Shown here in pieces: positions 5,928 through 6,335 of a DNA stretch of 6,335 bases (its first letter is position 1; the number at the start of each line of letters is the position of its first letter). The notes under the pieces were generated by a model. It ran no database searches, had not been told where the DNA came from, and saw only the letters and a list, made by a program, of their open reading frames with translations. The DNA comes from DASSJM01 sp049587975 (GTDB taxonomy: Bacteria > Actinomycetota > UBA4738 > HRBIN12), in contig JBAVEY010000117.1 in NCBI GenBank assembly GCA_049587975.1, forward strand, positions 1 through 6,335, given 5' to 3'. The translations under genes were made by a program, and so were the position numbers.

Positions 5928-6335
5928 GGACGTTCACCTGCCGTTTCCTTCATTGCGGCACGAGCTCGCGTAGAGAGGGCTCGAACCGTGCCAGGGGGCA
6001 TCTTGAGCAGTCGGCCTGCTTCTTCGGAGCTATAACCGACGAGGTTCGTGAGCACGACGGCTGCGCGTTGCTGGGTCGTGAGCCCCTTCAGCAGGCGGAC
6101 TACCACGTCGCGGTCCTCGATTGCCGCGAACGCATCTTCTTCGGGGCTTGGGGCGAGCGTCCGCCGCATCGCACGCATCGTCGACCGATACCGGCTGCGG
6201 AACACATTCATGGCTACCTGGAACAGGTACGCGGTTGGGGCCTCCATGCTCGACACGCGGTTCCACCGCTCCCACAGCCGCAGGAAGGCGTCTTGAGCGA
6301 TCTCCTCAGCCTCATCTCGGCTGCCCACGACCATG
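5924..6335 (-). CDS. ECF-family RNA polymerase sigma factor, 5'-truncated
   Basis: Directs RNA polymerase to a dedicated promoter set, usually in response to an envelope or outside signal. Visible are most of region 2 (GSRDEAEEIAQDAFLRLWERW, followed by AYLFQVAMNVFRSRYR) and all of region 4 (LLKGLTTQQRAAVVLTNLVGYSSEEAGRLLKMPPGTVRALSTRARAAM), whose second helix binds the -35 element. The methionine at 6334 is probably internal: family members have about 20-35 residues before the DEAEE block, so the gene continues beyond the right edge. Regions 2 and 4 are joined by a short linker (about RRTLAPSPEEDAFAAI), as usual for group 4 sigmas. The stop overlaps the start of the membrane protein by four bases, the standard sigma/anti-sigma arrangement. 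The promoter lies outside the window. Confidence 0.92.
   Translation of the reverse strand, partial: MVVGSRDEAEEIAQDAFLRLWERWNRVSSMEAPTAYLFQVAMNVFRSRYRSTMRAMRRTLAPSPEEDAFAAIEDRDVVVRLLKGLTTQQRAAVVLTNLVGYSSEEAGRLLKMPPGTVRALSTRARAAMKETAGERP

Noticed and set aside
4845..5958. CTTCATTGCGG present at 4845-4855 and 5948-5958
   Set aside because: An 11-base match is expected by chance several times in a window of this length, and the second copy lies within the sigma factor gene.

Overview
The window is very GC-rich and densely coded on both strands, with GTG starts, a strong G/C bias at third codon positions and long open shadow frames opposite the real genes. This base composition, an ECF sigma factor with a membrane partner, and an actinobacterial style of protein sequence suggest a member of the Actinomycetota, probably an uncultured lineage. 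That placement is inference from style and is not proven. No mobile element, CRISPR array, rRNA or tRNA was found.

Layout from left to right: (1) bases 1-996, plus strand: the C-terminal two thirds of a PLP-dependent glutamate decarboxylase, cut by the window edge and carrying an apparent +1 frameshift near base 933 that hides the true C-terminus. (2) Bases 1029-3815, minus strand: a three-gene run with gaps of 33-39 bases, read as a zinc-ribbon/RodZ-like membrane HTH protein, then a DDAH-family guanidine-modifying hydrolase, then a short-chain dehydrogenase. (3) Bases 3816-4059: a divergent intergenic region with a perfect 6-bp-stem inverted repeat. (4) Bases 4060-4719, plus strand: a DUF2461 protein. 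(5) Bases 4720-4928: a convergent gap with no gene. (6) Bases 4929-6335, minus strand: an ECF sigma factor, cut by the right edge, and a translationally coupled single-pass membrane protein that is probably its regulator. That protein may also carry an indel near its C-terminus.

Two modules look functionally coherent. The sigma factor and membrane protein overlap by four bases, the usual layout of an ECF sigma/anti-sigma pair in which an outside signal is passed to transcription. The RodZ-like/hydrolase/dehydrogenase run looks like one transcript, but its shared purpose is not evident. The glutamate decarboxylase has no glutamate/GABA antiporter or GABA-pathway partner visible here.

The points most worth a second look are the frameshift in the decarboxylase, the four-cysteine zinc ribbon in front of the RodZ-like HTH, and the sigma-linked membrane protein that lacks the usual zinc-binding anti-sigma motif. 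No complete, wholly new system is evident in this window.
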